Source: DASYKS01 sp031404815 (GTDB lineage Bacteria; Acidobacteriota; Thermoanaerobaculia; Multivoradales; UBA5704). Taken from it: a DNA stretch of 64,000 nt. The position numbers and the translations under genes were made by a program. Location of the stretch: contig JANNIH010000018.1 of the NCBI GenBank assembly GCA_031404815.1, forward strand, positions 1 through 64,000, read 5' to 3'. The notes below the pieces were generated by a model. That model did no database searches, was not told the origin of the DNA, and saw only the letters and a program-made list of their open reading frames with translations. Position 1 is the first letter of the stretch; every line of letters begins with the position of its first letter. Positions 1 through 8,286 of this stretch are shown here, one piece after another.

Positions 1-1084
1 CCCGGCCCCTCTCCCACAGGGAGAGGGGAGAAAAACAAAGATGTTTCTGCCGTTCCCCCCTCTCCCTTTGGGAGAGGGGCCGGGGGTGAGGGCTGAGAAG
101 GCAAGCCGCCGCCGACGTCGACGGGATCTTCTAAAACAGCCGCCGCGGCGAGGTCCGCCGCATCTGCCAGGCTCACCGCGAAACGCACATTGCCGAGCCG
201 CCGGAGCGGCGGATTCTTCCCCAAGAAGTTGACCACCACCGGCTTGCCCACCGCCCGCGCCGCCGCGAGCAGCTTGGTGGCGACCGCGGGCGCCGGGGGT
301 TTCGCAAGGAGCATGAGAACCTCCGTCTCCGGATCGCGAGCGAGCAGATCGAGCCCTTGAAGTGCGGAGATACCGCCGACCTCGACGCTCAGATCACGCC
401 CCCCGAGCCCGATCGCCTGCGACACGCCGGAGCCGAGCGCATGGAGCCGGCTCGCAACCGCCTGGAGCCCTGTGCCGGAAGCGGCGACGATTCCCACCGC
501 CCCCTTCCGCACCCGGTTCGCGAACCCGAGCCCGGCGCCGCCGAGGATCGCGGTGCCGCAGTCGGGGCCTAGCACGAACAGGCCGAGGCAGCGCGCCTTG
601 GCCTTGAGCGCCACCTCGTCGCCGAGCGCCACGTTGTCCGAATAGAGGAAGACGTTCCGCCCACGGTCGAGCGCCTCGTGGGCGACCTCCGCCGCGTAAC
701 GCCCGGGCACCGAGATCTGCACCCAGCGCGCCTCGGGGAGAGCCCGCAACGCGCCGTCCAGGCTGCGCGGCCGGTAGCCCGATTCGCCCCCGCCACCCGC
801 CCGGACCGCGAGCAACGCGTCGATTTGCGCGAGCGCTTCGGCCGCCGCCTCGTCCGTCTCCGCGCGCACCGCGATCAGCAGATCGCCCGGCCCGGCCCGG
901 CCGCCTCCGCCCCCTCGCCCAGCAACCCGCTCGCGCCCAGGATCTCCCGATTCGCCTGCGTCGCCATCACCACTCCGGCATCGAAAACGCCGGACAGGGC
1001 AGAGAGCGCCTGCTGCAGGCGCATCAAGACGACCGAGTCGTGGTACGAGCCGGCGCGGACGGAGGTACGGAGGATCGGGGGCAT
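1..1084 (-). pseudogene. fdrA: FdrA-like CoA-binding protein, frameshifted and running off the left edge
   Basis: The N-terminus reads VRAGSYHDSVVLMRLQQALS, then GVFDAGVVMATQANREIL, the typical start of FdrA-family proteins, which are acyl-CoA-synthetase-like and linked to purine and oxamate/carbamoyl metabolism. The ATG is at 1084. After about 65 residues this frame stops at 875. The family sequence resumes in another frame at GPGDLLIAVRAETDEAAAEA, so a one-base shift lies in the G/C-rich run at about 886-905. The second frame is open to base 1 and includes FVLGPDCGTAILGGAGLGFANRVRKG-type CoA-binding motifs (two adjoining segments). The shift could be genuine decay or a sequencing error in a homopolymer-like tract. 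The palindromic repeat at 6-93 falls in frame at the end of the visible part. Confidence 0.75.
6..93. repeat. Paired short palindromic repeat (REP/BIME-like)
   Basis: Two perfect 10-bp inverted repeats lie close together: CCCCTCTCCC at 6-15 pairs with 19-28, and 57-66 pairs with 70-79. The outer flanks (CCCGG at 1-5 and CCGGG at 80-84) are also complementary, so the whole block can form one larger fold. GC-rich elements of this kind are common intergenic REP-type repeats. Here the block lies in the reading frame of the fdrA-like gene on the minus strand and adds no stop codon. Confidence 0.75.
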
Positions 1085-1144
1085 GGCCTGCGTGGAGATT
1101 ACTACGGGCGGCCGAACTCCGCTTCGCCAAAGCTCGTCCGGTTA

Positions 1145-1708
1145 GCCTCCCCCGCTCCGCCCCAGGGGCGTCGCCGCTCGGAATCCCCAGCGCCTTCAGG
1201 TAACGATGAAAGGTCGTCTTGGAGAGCCCGAGACCTTCGCGCGCGCGGCGTACGTTGCCGCCGCAGCTCAGGAGCCGCGAGAGGATGAGCTCGCGTTCAA
1301 ACTCCCCGACCGCGGACGAGAAGGTCCGTTCCGTCCCGAGCACCGAGCCGGCCCGTGGGTTCGGCTCCGCCGTCGCGACTTCGGGTTTACATGCTTCGAT
1401 CAGCGTCGGATCGATTCGCGCTCCCGGGGCAGCGTGCGCCACCAGCAGCGCGCAGGTCCGCGCCAGCTCGCGCACGTTGCCCGGCCATGGATACGCGACC
1501 AGTGCGTGAAAGGCCTCCTGAGTGAAGCCCAGGGTTGGCTTTCGCCTCTTGCGCTCTTCGCGCCGAGGCCACGTGCCACCTCGGAAAACGAAGCGCGCAA
1601 TGCCGCCGTCTCATCGCGATCGTCCGCGAGCACCGCGAGCAGCTCGCTCATCGCGCTTAAGAGGTGAGCCGGGGCGCGAGCGGGAAAGCTGTGGGCTGCG
1701 GCGATCAT
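1145..1708 (-). pseudogene. Remnant of a sigma54-dependent (NtrC-type) regulator with the AAA+ core deleted
   Basis: The downstream part encodes YPWPGNVREL, the hallmark of the sigma54-interaction AAA+ domain's C-terminal side, followed by a Fis-type helix-turn-helix (RAREGLGLSKTTFHRYLKAL). The upstream part (about 1560-1708, another frame) looks like the start of a GAF-containing regulator (MSELLAVLADDRDETAALRA). The roughly 300 residues between, which should carry Walker A, Walker B and GAFTGA, are absent. It cannot be a working activator. It lies just upstream of fdrA and in the same frame as the distal fdrA segment, so it probably once regulated that gene. The exact ends are uncertain. 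Confidence 0.7.
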
Positions 1709-1935
1709 GCCCCAATTGTGACACCTAACTTTGCGTGAAGTTTAGTCCCCAACACAGCGTTCCAAAAATGGACCGGTCAAGGTTCGCAGCGGTTCCGAAA
1801 GTGGACCCTGCAGCCTGCCGACCTGACGTAAGCATCTGAAAACAATCATCCTGCATTCTTCTTTTGTCCAGGCACCCGGATTGCCCTACACCTTCGTCGT
1901 CCGGGAGCCCACTCCCCCCGGCGAAAGGAGAACCG

Positions 1936-2427
1936 ATGTCGAGATTCAAATTTGGCAGCTGGATCGCCCTCTCGGCAGTGCTCACTGCAGCTTGGCCGCA
2001 CGCAGCTGGTGCCGCCCGGACGACACCCCTATCTGCATGCAGCTCTAGCTGCACGAAAAGCGCACCCTGTGAGCTCACCTTCTCCACCACCAATGCTGCG
2101 ATCTCGGAGGCGACGCTCTCCAATCTGCGGGTGAAAGCCACTTTCACCTTCACCGGCTCCGGTACCGCGGAGACCAAGACGGTGGCCGCCTTCTACTTCG
2201 ACCGGGCCGCTCATGGCACCGGCCAGGCAACGTTTAAGGCCCGCTTTACTCCGACCCAAGTGGGGAGCTACCACTACGAAACCGCCGCCGCACAAGCCGG
2301 GCTCAATGGCAACATCGGCGACATCAACTGCACGGCGGCCTTGCCTTTGCCCGGAGGAAGTGGAACCGTTCCCAACCGCGGCTTTGTCCGGCGCGACCCG
2401 GTCAACAGGTACAGCTATATTTGGGAT
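1936..2427 (+). pseudogene. 5' part of a secreted DUF5060-domain protein, cut by an IS element
   Basis: The ATG at 1936 follows an AAAGGAG ribosome site. The product starts with a signal peptide (MSRFKFGSWIALSAVLTAAW, cleavage near AGAA). Residues of about 50-130 match the beta-sandwich DUF5060 domain found at the N-terminus of putative glycoside hydrolases (ATFTFTGSG, then ATFKARFTPTQVGSYHYET). The reading frame ends two codons inside the IS element that begins at 2428. The rest of the gene resumes at 3753 beyond the element. Such proteins are normally secreted carbohydrate-active enzymes. This copy is disrupted and presumably inactive. Confidence 0.75.
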
Positions 2428-3752
2428 CAGTAGTGTCCGGTTAGAAGTCGAATAGAATCAGTTGGTTAGAGTCAGGCGGCAGTTCGGATTGGGAACGATC
2501 GGGCCGCAAGGCGCATGAAACCTGGGTTTTCTCGAAAACCGAGACCGACAAGATCTGTAGACATGTGTAGAGCGAAGCCTCGAGATGAAGCTCCTTCTTG
2601 ACGATTGCAATCAGCACGTAGGTCGCCACGGCGCACCAGATCTGCGTCTTGACCGCGTTCTCGCTGGTGCCCAGAAAGCGCTTGATCCGCAGGTGCTGCT
2701 TGATCCATTTGAAAAACAGTTCCACCTGCCAGCGGCTCTTGTACAGCGCGGCGATCGTCAGAGCAGGCAACGCGGTGTTGTTGGTCAGAAACACCAGCGT
2801 CTTGCCCGACTCGGGATCCTTGAAACGAATGCGCCGCAGGTGCTCCGGGTAGTTCTTGGCCGAGTAAAAGCCGTTGAGCATGACGCGCTGATCGCAGATC
2901 ACGCCGAGGGTACGATCGGCGGGAAACGAGTACACCCGCCGGGCATTCATGCCCGCCTTGGCGCGGGTGACAAAGAAGGCGCCGACTTGATGAAGAGCGT
3001 ACAAGCGCTCGAAGTCTACGTAGCCCCGATCCATCACGGAGTAAGCTCCTGCCACTGCAGGCAGGATGTCCAGCACGTTCACGTCGTGCAGCTTGCCGTC
3101 GCTGATGTAAATGAACGCCGGGATCGCGCCTCGCAGGTCCAGCAGAGTGTGCAACTTGATCGCAGCCTTGGTGGAACGGAACGGCGCCCACTCGAACAAG
3201 CTCAGGCAGAGGTCGATGGTGGTGGAGTCCAGCGCATAGACACTCGCCTCGAGCTCCAATACCGAAGGCTCTCGGGCGTACAGCGCCCTGGCGCGGGCGA
3301 TCATCTGCTGAGCCAGTGCATGGTAGATGTGCCAGTCGCGCCCATTCAGCGCATCGGCCAGTGTCGAGCGAGCCGGCGGCGATCTGACCCCCATGTGAAA
3401 CAGCTTGGCCTGGTTCGCAGCCAGACAGGCCTCAATGTCTCGCAGCGATTCGCGCCAAGTGAGCTGGGAGAACGCCATGATGCGAAACAATTCGGCGCAA
3501 CTCAGCGTGCGCACACCCGCATCGCCCTTGTAGCGCTCGATGATGCGCCCGAAAGATTTCCATTGCACGAACTCCATGACCTGCGCGAACAGCGTCTTGC
3601 CTGCATTCATGCGTCACCTCGGGTCGATGAAACCCCCGAGCATCGCAAACAAGCCCGTCGAAATTCAAATCGTGGACACCCGTGAATCGCCCGAAGCTAT
3701 TGTCACCATTAGATTTGTGGCCAGCCGGGATCAAATCCACCGGACACTACTG
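2428..3752. mobile_element. IS4-family insertion sequence, 1325 bp, intact ends
   Basis: The element is bounded by a perfect 14-bp terminal inverted repeat, CAGTAGTGTCCGGT at 2428-2441 and its complement at 3739-3752. A 9-bp target duplication, ATTTGGGAT, flanks it at 2419-2427 and 3753-3761. It carries one transposase gene on the minus strand. It splits a DUF5060-type gene. The perfect repeats and perfect target duplication indicate a recent insertion. A 9-bp duplication falls in the range known for IS4-related elements. Confidence 0.9.
2441..3610 (-). CDS. IS4-family DDE transposase (DUF4372 N-terminus)
   Basis: This 389-residue transposase has an N-terminal DUF4372-like region (MNAGKTLFAQVMEFV, then LTWRESLRDIEACLAA). 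Its DDE catalytic core shows the first Asp in YALDSTTIDLCLS, the second in VMDRGYVDFERLY, and the IS4 Y-R-E-K signature in YKSRWQVELFFKWIKQ. The length is normal for the family and no frameshift is visible, so the element is probably active. The stop codon lies within the left terminal inverted repeat. It is the only gene of the element. Confidence 0.93.
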   Translation of the reverse strand: MNAGKTLFAQVMEFVQWKSFGRIIERYKGDAGVRTLSCAELFRIMAFSQLTWRESLRDIEACLAANQAKLFHMGVRSPPARSTLADALNGRDWHIYHALAQQMIARARALYAREPSVLELEASVYALDSTTIDLCLSLFEWAPFRSTKAAIKLHTLLDLRGAIPAFIYISDGKLHDVNVLDILPAVAGAYSVMDRGYVDFERLYALHQVGAFFVTRAKAGMNARRVYSFPADRTLGVICDQRVMLNGFYSAKNYPEHLRRIRFKDPESGKTLVFLTNNTALPALTIAALYKSRWQVELFFKWIKQHLRIKRFLGTSENAVKTQIWCAVATYVLIAIVKKELHLEASLYTCLQILSVSVFEKTQVSCALRPDRSQSELPPDSNQLILFDF

Positions 3753-3761
3753 ATTTGGGAT

Positions 3762-4507
3762 GACTTCTGACCATCCATCCCTTTGCGATGGACAGCATGG
3801 GCAAGTGCTTCGGGTTCTTCGGCAGCACCTGGCCGAGCCACGGCTCTTTACAATACGGGAGAGGCCAGAAAACCAGCCGGGCGGGCTATGAAAGCATCGC
3901 TTGCAACCGCAGGACTTCCGACGCCGGCTCGTGCCCTGGCGGCACAACCAATCGGGCGATCCCGTTCGCGAACGACGAATACGGTTATGTCGCGAATGTG
4001 AACCAGATCCAACATCGCAACCTGATCTGGGGGATCGTCACTGGCGGCGGCTTTGGCTCCGCCGGGGACTCACGGGTTTCCTCGACGGGATGCCCGGCCG
4101 GATATTCCTCCCCCTGCGGCGAGGTGTACAAGTCGTCGATCTGGGCGAACGCCGGTCACTACGACGACATCGCCAATCTGGCCACTTTTCTCTCGGACAA
4201 GTCTGTCCCCTACTGGTCGATGCTGCCTCAGGATGTTTGCCCTGAAACCGATGGCATCCACACCCTGGGCAACGCCCCGTCGCGGCAATACCTGATCTAT
4301 TTTGACCAGGAAAGCATCCCCTCCTCCCCTGGGGCACAGGTACCGGCGGGCAATTACTCCGCGGCCTGGCGCAACCTTCGCATCAAAGAAAACTTGGCCA
4401 AACCCTGCGAAAACTATCCGACGGGCCAGATCACAGCACCGCCGCCCGGGGCAACGGCCTGTGCGGCGGCCCCTTGCGATTGGGTGGTCTATCTCACAGG
4501 ATGCTGA
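3762..4507 (+). pseudogene. 3' part of the interrupted DUF5060/glycoside-hydrolase-like gene
   Basis: An open frame from about 3788 gives MDSMGKCFGFFGSTWPSHGS and ends VVYLTGC. It is Cys- and aromatic-rich, as expected of a secreted carbohydrate-active enzyme (RNLIWGIVTGGGFGS, then DDIANLATFLSDKSVPYWSM). It lies directly after the right IS boundary and target duplication, so it is the continuation of the gene starting at 1936. Conceptual removal of the IS plus one target copy does not restore the frame: the joined sequence reads GAT GAC TTC TGA and the distal frame is off by two. The gene therefore carries a second lesion besides the insertion. Confidence 0.65.
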
Positions 4508-4617
4508 CAGGCGAAGGGCAGAGATGACGAACAGGGCAGAGGTTCGGTGGAGGGCGGCAGGGCAGGTGCGGGTAGAATCGTCTGAAACTTGCACTCCAGA
4601 CAAAGGAGGAGTCCGCC

Positions 4618-5535
4618 ATGCGCCGGCTGCCCCATTTCGCTCTGCTCTTCGTCGCCTTCTCGTTCGCCGTCGGCTGCTCGTCTTTGCCGCCGGTCCACAA
4701 CGCCAGCAACGCCCTCGAGTTTCTTTATCCGGAAGGCAACGCCGAGGCGACCGATCCCAAGGATGTGACCTTGAACCTCCCCCTGCGGGTCGGGATCGCC
4801 TTCGCGCCCGGAACCTCGGTCAATTCCGACCCGATCCCCGAGGCCAAGAAGCAGGCGCTTTTGGAGCGGATCGCCGCCGCCTTCCGTGCCCACGACGGGG
4901 TGGGCCGGATCGAGGTGGTCCCTTCGATCTATTTGAAGCCGCGCGGCAGCTTCGAGAACCTGCGCCAGATCGCCTCCTCCCTCGGGCTCGACCTGATGGT
5001 GCTCGTCTCGTACGACCAGGCGCAGTTCACCGAATCGACCCGCGCCTCGTGGACCTATCTCACCGTGATCGGGCCGCTCTTCATCCAGGGGGAGAAGAAC
5101 GATACGCGCACGGTGATGGACGCCGTGATCTACGACATCCCTTCGCACGCGCTGCTCTTCCGCGCCGCCGGGGAGAGCACAGTCAAGGGGAGTTCCAGCC
5201 CGCTCAATGAGGAGCGCAAGCGCCGCCTGTTCGCCGAGCAGGGGTTCGACCGGGCGACCCAACCGCTGGTCGCGAATCTGGAGGCCGCCCTCGACGCCTT
5301 CGAGAAGCAGACGAAGCAGGGGACGGTGCGCGGCGCGGGAACGCCCGCCATCGCCCTCTACAGCGCGAAGGGGGAGCGGCTGAATCCGGTGTCTGGAGGG
5401 ACTGGAGGGACTGGAGGAACTGGAGAGACCGGCGGCGGAGGGGGTGGTGCGCTCGGCGGGTTCGAGCTTGCGGCGGCCCTCGCTTTGGGGCTCGCGGGCC
5501 TCGCCAGAGCGAAGCACACTCGTGCGCCCCGATAA
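4618..5535 (+). CDS. Rhombotarget lipoprotein with GlyGly-CTERM sorting tail
   Basis: This 305-residue exported protein has a lipoprotein signal ending FAVGC (Cys about 20). Its middle domain (LRVGIAFAPGT, LGLDLMVLVSYDQAQF) matches the family called rhombotarget lipoprotein. The C-terminus has a Gly/Thr-rich linker, a GG motif, one hydrophobic helix (FELAAALALGLAGLA) and a basic end (KHTRAPR), which is the GlyGly-CTERM layout cut by rhombosortase. The next gene, starting on the base after the stop codon, encodes the rhombosortase, so enzyme and substrate are co-transcribed. An AAAGGAGG ribosome site precedes the ATG. The role beyond surface sorting is unknown. Confidence 0.88.
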   Translation: MRRLPHFALLFVAFSFAVGCSSLPPVHNASNALEFLYPEGNAEATDPKDVTLNLPLRVGIAFAPGTSVNSDPIPEAKKQALLERIAAAFRAHDGVGRIEVVPSIYLKPRGSFENLRQIASSLGLDLMVLVSYDQAQFTESTRASWTYLTVIGPLFIQGEKNDTRTVMDAVIYDIPSHALLFRAAGESTVKGSSSPLNEERKRRLFAEQGFDRATQPLVANLEAALDAFEKQTKQGTVRGAGTPAIALYSAKGERLNPVSGGTGGTGGTGETGGGGGGALGGFELAAALALGLAGLARAKHTRAPR

Positions 5536-6132
5536 GTGCGACGCCTCCCCTGGCTGTCCGCCGCGCTGGCGCTCGCGGGGACCCTCGCCGCCTTTTTTCC
5601 CGGGTGCCCAGAGGCTCTCCAGTACGACCGCTTGAAAGTCGCCTCCGGCGCGGTCTGGCTCTTGGCGACCGGCCAAATCGTGCATTGGAGCCTGCGCATG
5701 GCCGCCTTTGATCTAGGCGCGATCGTGCTGCTCGGCGGCCTGCTCGAAATCCGTGGAGCGCGTCGGCTCGCGGCTTTCGCGCTCACGGCGGGCGCCCTCG
5801 CGACCGCCGTTGCGATCCAGCTCCTGCCGCCCCACCTCGCGCTCTATCGCGGTGCCTCCGGCCTCGCCTCTGCCCTGTACGTCGCCCTGGCGATCGAGCT
5901 CGCCCGCACGGAGGCAGGCTGGCGCCGCGGCGTGGCTGTCGCCGCGATCACCGGCTTCGTCCTCAAAGTCGCCTGGGAGGGCAAGACCGGTCAACCGATC
6001 GCGGCGGGTGCCCTCCCGCCGGGAGTCGTCGTCGCCTCAGCCGTCCACGCCGCCGCCGGTCTGGCCGGTGCGCTGGTCGCTCTCTGGGAGCGCTCCGCTT
6101 CAGGGGGCGGCTTACTTCATCGCTCGGCCTGA
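5536..6132 (+). CDS. rrtA: Rhombosortase (rhomboid-family protease for GlyGly-CTERM proteins)
   Basis: This 198-residue polytopic membrane protein has the rhomboid serine motif GASG (about residues 104-107, in YRGASGLASALYVAL) and a downstream catalytic His in VASAVHAAAGLAGAL (about residue 170). Rhombosortases are short rhomboid proteases that recognise and cleave GlyGly-CTERM tails at the inner membrane. It starts with GTG directly after the TAA of the target lipoprotein gene, so the two are translationally coupled. The length is usual for the family. No other GlyGly-CTERM protein was recognised in this window, so other substrates must lie elsewhere if they exist. Confidence 0.88.
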   Translation: MRRLPWLSAALALAGTLAAFFPGCPEALQYDRLKVASGAVWLLATGQIVHWSLRMAAFDLGAIVLLGGLLEIRGARRLAAFALTAGALATAVAIQLLPPHLALYRGASGLASALYVALAIELARTEAGWRRGVAVAAITGFVLKVAWEGKTGQPIAAGALPPGVVVASAVHAAAGLAGALVALWERSASGGGLLHRSA

Positions 6133-6358
6133 CCGAGAGGATAGGACGGGCCTTCAGCCCTCAGGTGAATCGAGGAGATCGAACCGGAACCTAGGGCGTT
6201 GCCCTAGGCTTCTATTAGGCGGGCCTTCGGCCCTCGAAAGTAGAGGCTGCAACGTTCCGGTGGGTCGGGACCCCACGGTGGACATCGACATCCGGATCAA
6301 GCCGGAGTCCGATCGCGCACCGGCGAGGGGCGCGCAGACCCTCAAGCCCTGCCTCCGC
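6133..6358. repeat. Non-coding stretch with short palindromic repeats
   Basis: No convincing gene. Several short inverted repeats are packed here: CCTAGGGC-gtt-GCCCTAGG near 6192-6210, and GGGCCTTCGGCCC near 6222-6235, with a related GGGCCTTCAGCCC at about 6148. These look like REP-type elements and may also end transcription of the rhombosortase operon. Confidence 0.5.
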
Positions 6359-6631
6359 TCAGCGCACCCCCGCCAGCCCAACGATCCCTTCGGCCACCCG
6401 GCGCGAGTTCATGATGAAGGTGTGCAGCGCGGGGACCTCGATCACCTCGTCGTCCGGGTGCGCCTTCGTCTCCTCGACCGCGAGAATGCCGTCGTTCGGC
6501 TCGCCTTCGAACGGCAGCCAGGCGGCGCGCGGCCCGGCCGTACCGGCGAAGACTCGGGTCGGGACTTGCGGGTACGGCAGATCGGCGAAGAACGCGGGAT
6601 CGGCGAGCAGCTGCCCCATCTCGCCATTCAA
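6359..6631 (-). pseudogene. C-terminal fragment of an alpha/beta-hydrolase
   Basis: About 90 residues resemble the end of a lipase/esterase-type alpha/beta hydrolase. EGEPNDGILAVEETKA would supply the acid residue region and VPALHTFIMNSRRVAE the catalytic His. The nucleophile elbow and the entire N-terminal half are missing. The fragment abuts the toxin-antitoxin pair at 6639-7179, whose arrival may have removed the rest. It is not expected to be functional. Confidence 0.6.
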
Positions 6632-6638
6632 CGGAACC

Positions 6639-6959
6639 TCAACCGGCGTCGCGATTCCGAGTCAACCGGCTTCGCCAGTAGCGTGGGCGTCTCTTCTGGT
6701 GGGCGACCGCGACCACTTCGACGCCTGTCTCCACCTCGTGGTAGATGACATCGTAGGGGAACCTGGGCAGGACGTAGCGGCGAGTACCCGCCTCGAAGAG
6801 CGGCGGGAGACGCGGAGAACTCGCGATTAGCGCAAGTGCGCCGTCGACTTCGGCATCGAAAGCCTCTGCGGCTTGGACACTCCGCTCGAGGTACCACTCG
6901 AAGGCGTCATCGATTTCGAGGAGTGCTTCCGGAACGAAGTCAACTTTGGCGTCGCTCAC
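6639..6959 (-). CDS. ParE/RelE-superfamily toxin
   Basis: This 106-residue protein has the ParE/RelE toxin fold signature. A helical N-terminus (EALLEIDDAFEWYLERS) leads to LPPLFEAGTRRYVLPRFPYDVIY and a final strand VEVVAVAHQKRRPRYW. RelE-type members cleave mRNA at the ribosome and ParE-type members inhibit gyrase. The basic C-terminus and the partner family fit either. The start overlaps the upstream antitoxin gene by about 20 bases, the usual arrangement of a coupled toxin-antitoxin operon. Confidence 0.85.
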   Translation of the reverse strand: MSDAKVDFVPEALLEIDDAFEWYLERSVQAAEAFDAEVDGALALIASSPRLPPLFEAGTRRYVLPRFPYDVIYHEVETGVEVVAVAHQKRRPRYWRSRLTRNRDAG

Positions 6960-7179
6960 TCAACCTCGCCCGAAATCGGCCACGGATGACCTCCCAGGGG
7001 GTGGTCTCTACACCTGCCCGAGCAGCGACCCGCGCAGCAACCTCCTGTCGCCAAGCCGTCTCGACATCGCTTTCGGGCTCAGCCTCCAGGCTATGAAGCA
7101 GTGCACCGGCGATTTCCGCCCGCTCCTGCTCGGCGAAGGTGAGTGCCTCCTGCAAGACGCTTTGCGCTTCCTGTCTCAT
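6940..7179 (-). CDS. Addiction-module antitoxin (TIGR02574-type)
   Basis: This short acidic protein reads LQEALTFAEQERAEIAGALL, then SLEAEPESDVETAWRQEVAARV, the pattern of small antitoxin components paired with RelE/ParE toxins. The ATG at 7179 is chosen. An in-frame TTG at 7197 would add six residues. It precedes and overlaps the toxin gene, so antitoxin is made first, and such antitoxins usually repress their own promoter with the toxin. Confidence 0.8.
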   Translation of the reverse strand: MRQEAQSVLQEALTFAEQERAEIAGALLHSLEAEPESDVETAWRQEVAARVAARAGVETTPWEVIRGRFRARLSERRQS

Positions 7180-7298
7180 GCCTGCGGACTCTACCAAATC
7201 TTCGGCTGCCCGTATGGCTCGGCCGTGGCCCGGCGGATTGAGAACGCGCGGGCCGACGAGATCCGGGACGGTTCCCGTGATCGCTCGTACAATGGGGC

Positions 7299-7465
7299 GT
7301 GTTCAAACCCCACGGCGGTCCACGCGGTTCCTGGCAGATCCTCGCTGTGACCGGTGTCGGCTTCGCGAGCGGGCCGCGCCCTGCTATCGCCGCGCCGCCG
7401 AGGAGGGGGATGCCGACGGGCAGTTCACGCTGGCGCTCTGGCGTCACCTGGGAGACGGCGTTGCA
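7299..7465 (+). pseudogene. Remnant: glycosyltransferase gene start joined to a Sel1-repeat scrap
   Basis: The sequence 7287-7367 aligns without gaps to 11141-11221, the promoter and first codons of the intact membrane glycosyltransferase gene, with about 64% identity by hand. Both have TACAAT five bases before a GTG start. After about 25 codons the similarity ends. A different frame then encodes one Sel1-like repeat (YRRAAEEGDADGQFTLALW). The intact copy has a Sel1 gene just downstream, so this looks like a second copy of that locus collapsed by deletion. Confidence 0.5.
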
Positions 7466-7510
7466 ATCCAGCGTGCTCTTACCCGGGCTGACTGTAAGGC
7501 CCGGCTCACC

Positions 7511-8105
7511 TCAACGCTTCACCAAACGGAATGCGAACTCGCGCCCCAGCCCCTGCGCGTAAGCGAGGGTGATCCAGAGCAGCGCCAACGATTCGAGGCG
7601 CGCAGACGCGGCGAGAGGCCCGGCATCCACCGCGTCAAATCCGAGATCGGTAGCCAACCCGTGAGCGACCCGTTTCGCCGCCGCGTCATCACCGGCATAG
7701 AGCATCGCCGCGGCGCCCTCGCCATAGGCGGGGTTAGACATGTTGTTGGCACCGGTCGAGTTGAAGATCTTGACCACTTGAGCGCCCGGCGCCCAAGCCG
7801 CCACCTGCTGGCCACCGCTCCCCGCCGGAGGAACGATCAGCCCCGCAAAGTTGGGCAGAAGCGGGTTCGTCGCGTCGAGCACGATCTTGCCCGAAAGATC
7901 CCCCGCACCCGAGAGCGCCGCCTCGGTCGCCTCCCAAGGCAAAGCGAGCACCACCACGTCCGCGATCGCCACCCCCTGGGAAGCTGACCCCGACTGCGCC
8001 CCCGTCTCCGCAACCAACGCCAACAGCCGCGCATCCGACTTCTCCGACCCGCCCCGGACGACGAAAAAACCGAATGCCCCGCCTTCGCCCAGCCCCCAGC
8101 CTCCG
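7511..8105 (-). pseudogene. Decayed F420-type NAD(P) oxidoreductase
   Basis: The main frame encodes a Rossmann-type reductase of the coenzyme-F420-dependent NADP oxidoreductase family: DVVVLALPWEATEAAL, IVLDATNPLLPNF, VVKIFNSTGANNMSNP. Family members begin with a GxGxxG nucleotide-binding loop, which is missing here. GWAKAGHSVF, the usual next segment, lies in another frame and meets VVRGGSEKSDARLLALVAE across a run of six T (minus strand) near 8066-8071. So there is a frameshift at the homopolymer plus loss or scrambling of the first 15-20 residues. Confidence 0.65.
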
Positions 8106-8286
8106 CCCCTGGCCGGCCCTCCCCGGGCCTACTCTCCGAACTCCCCGCGGGCCACCTCCGCCGCCTTCCCCTCCCCGGTGCCCCTCGCAAAGGTAGCTGT
8201 CGCCTTAGCTCGTAAAGGTGGGTGTCGCTTGACACGACCCTCACCGACCGCAGACTGGTAGCTCCTCGACTGGCCGGCATGTTCCA
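8106..8286. other. No recognisable gene
   Basis: The sequence is GC-rich with a small ATTGGTAATAGTGG-type AT patch near the 3' end of the neighbouring minus-strand gene. Nothing coding was recognised. It separates decayed genes from the lower-GC SLOG module. Confidence 0.4.

Noticed and set aside
2585..3685. 366-residue plus-strand ORF inside the IS element
   Set aside because: It is antisense to the transposase, has no family motifs and arises from GC-rich codon use.
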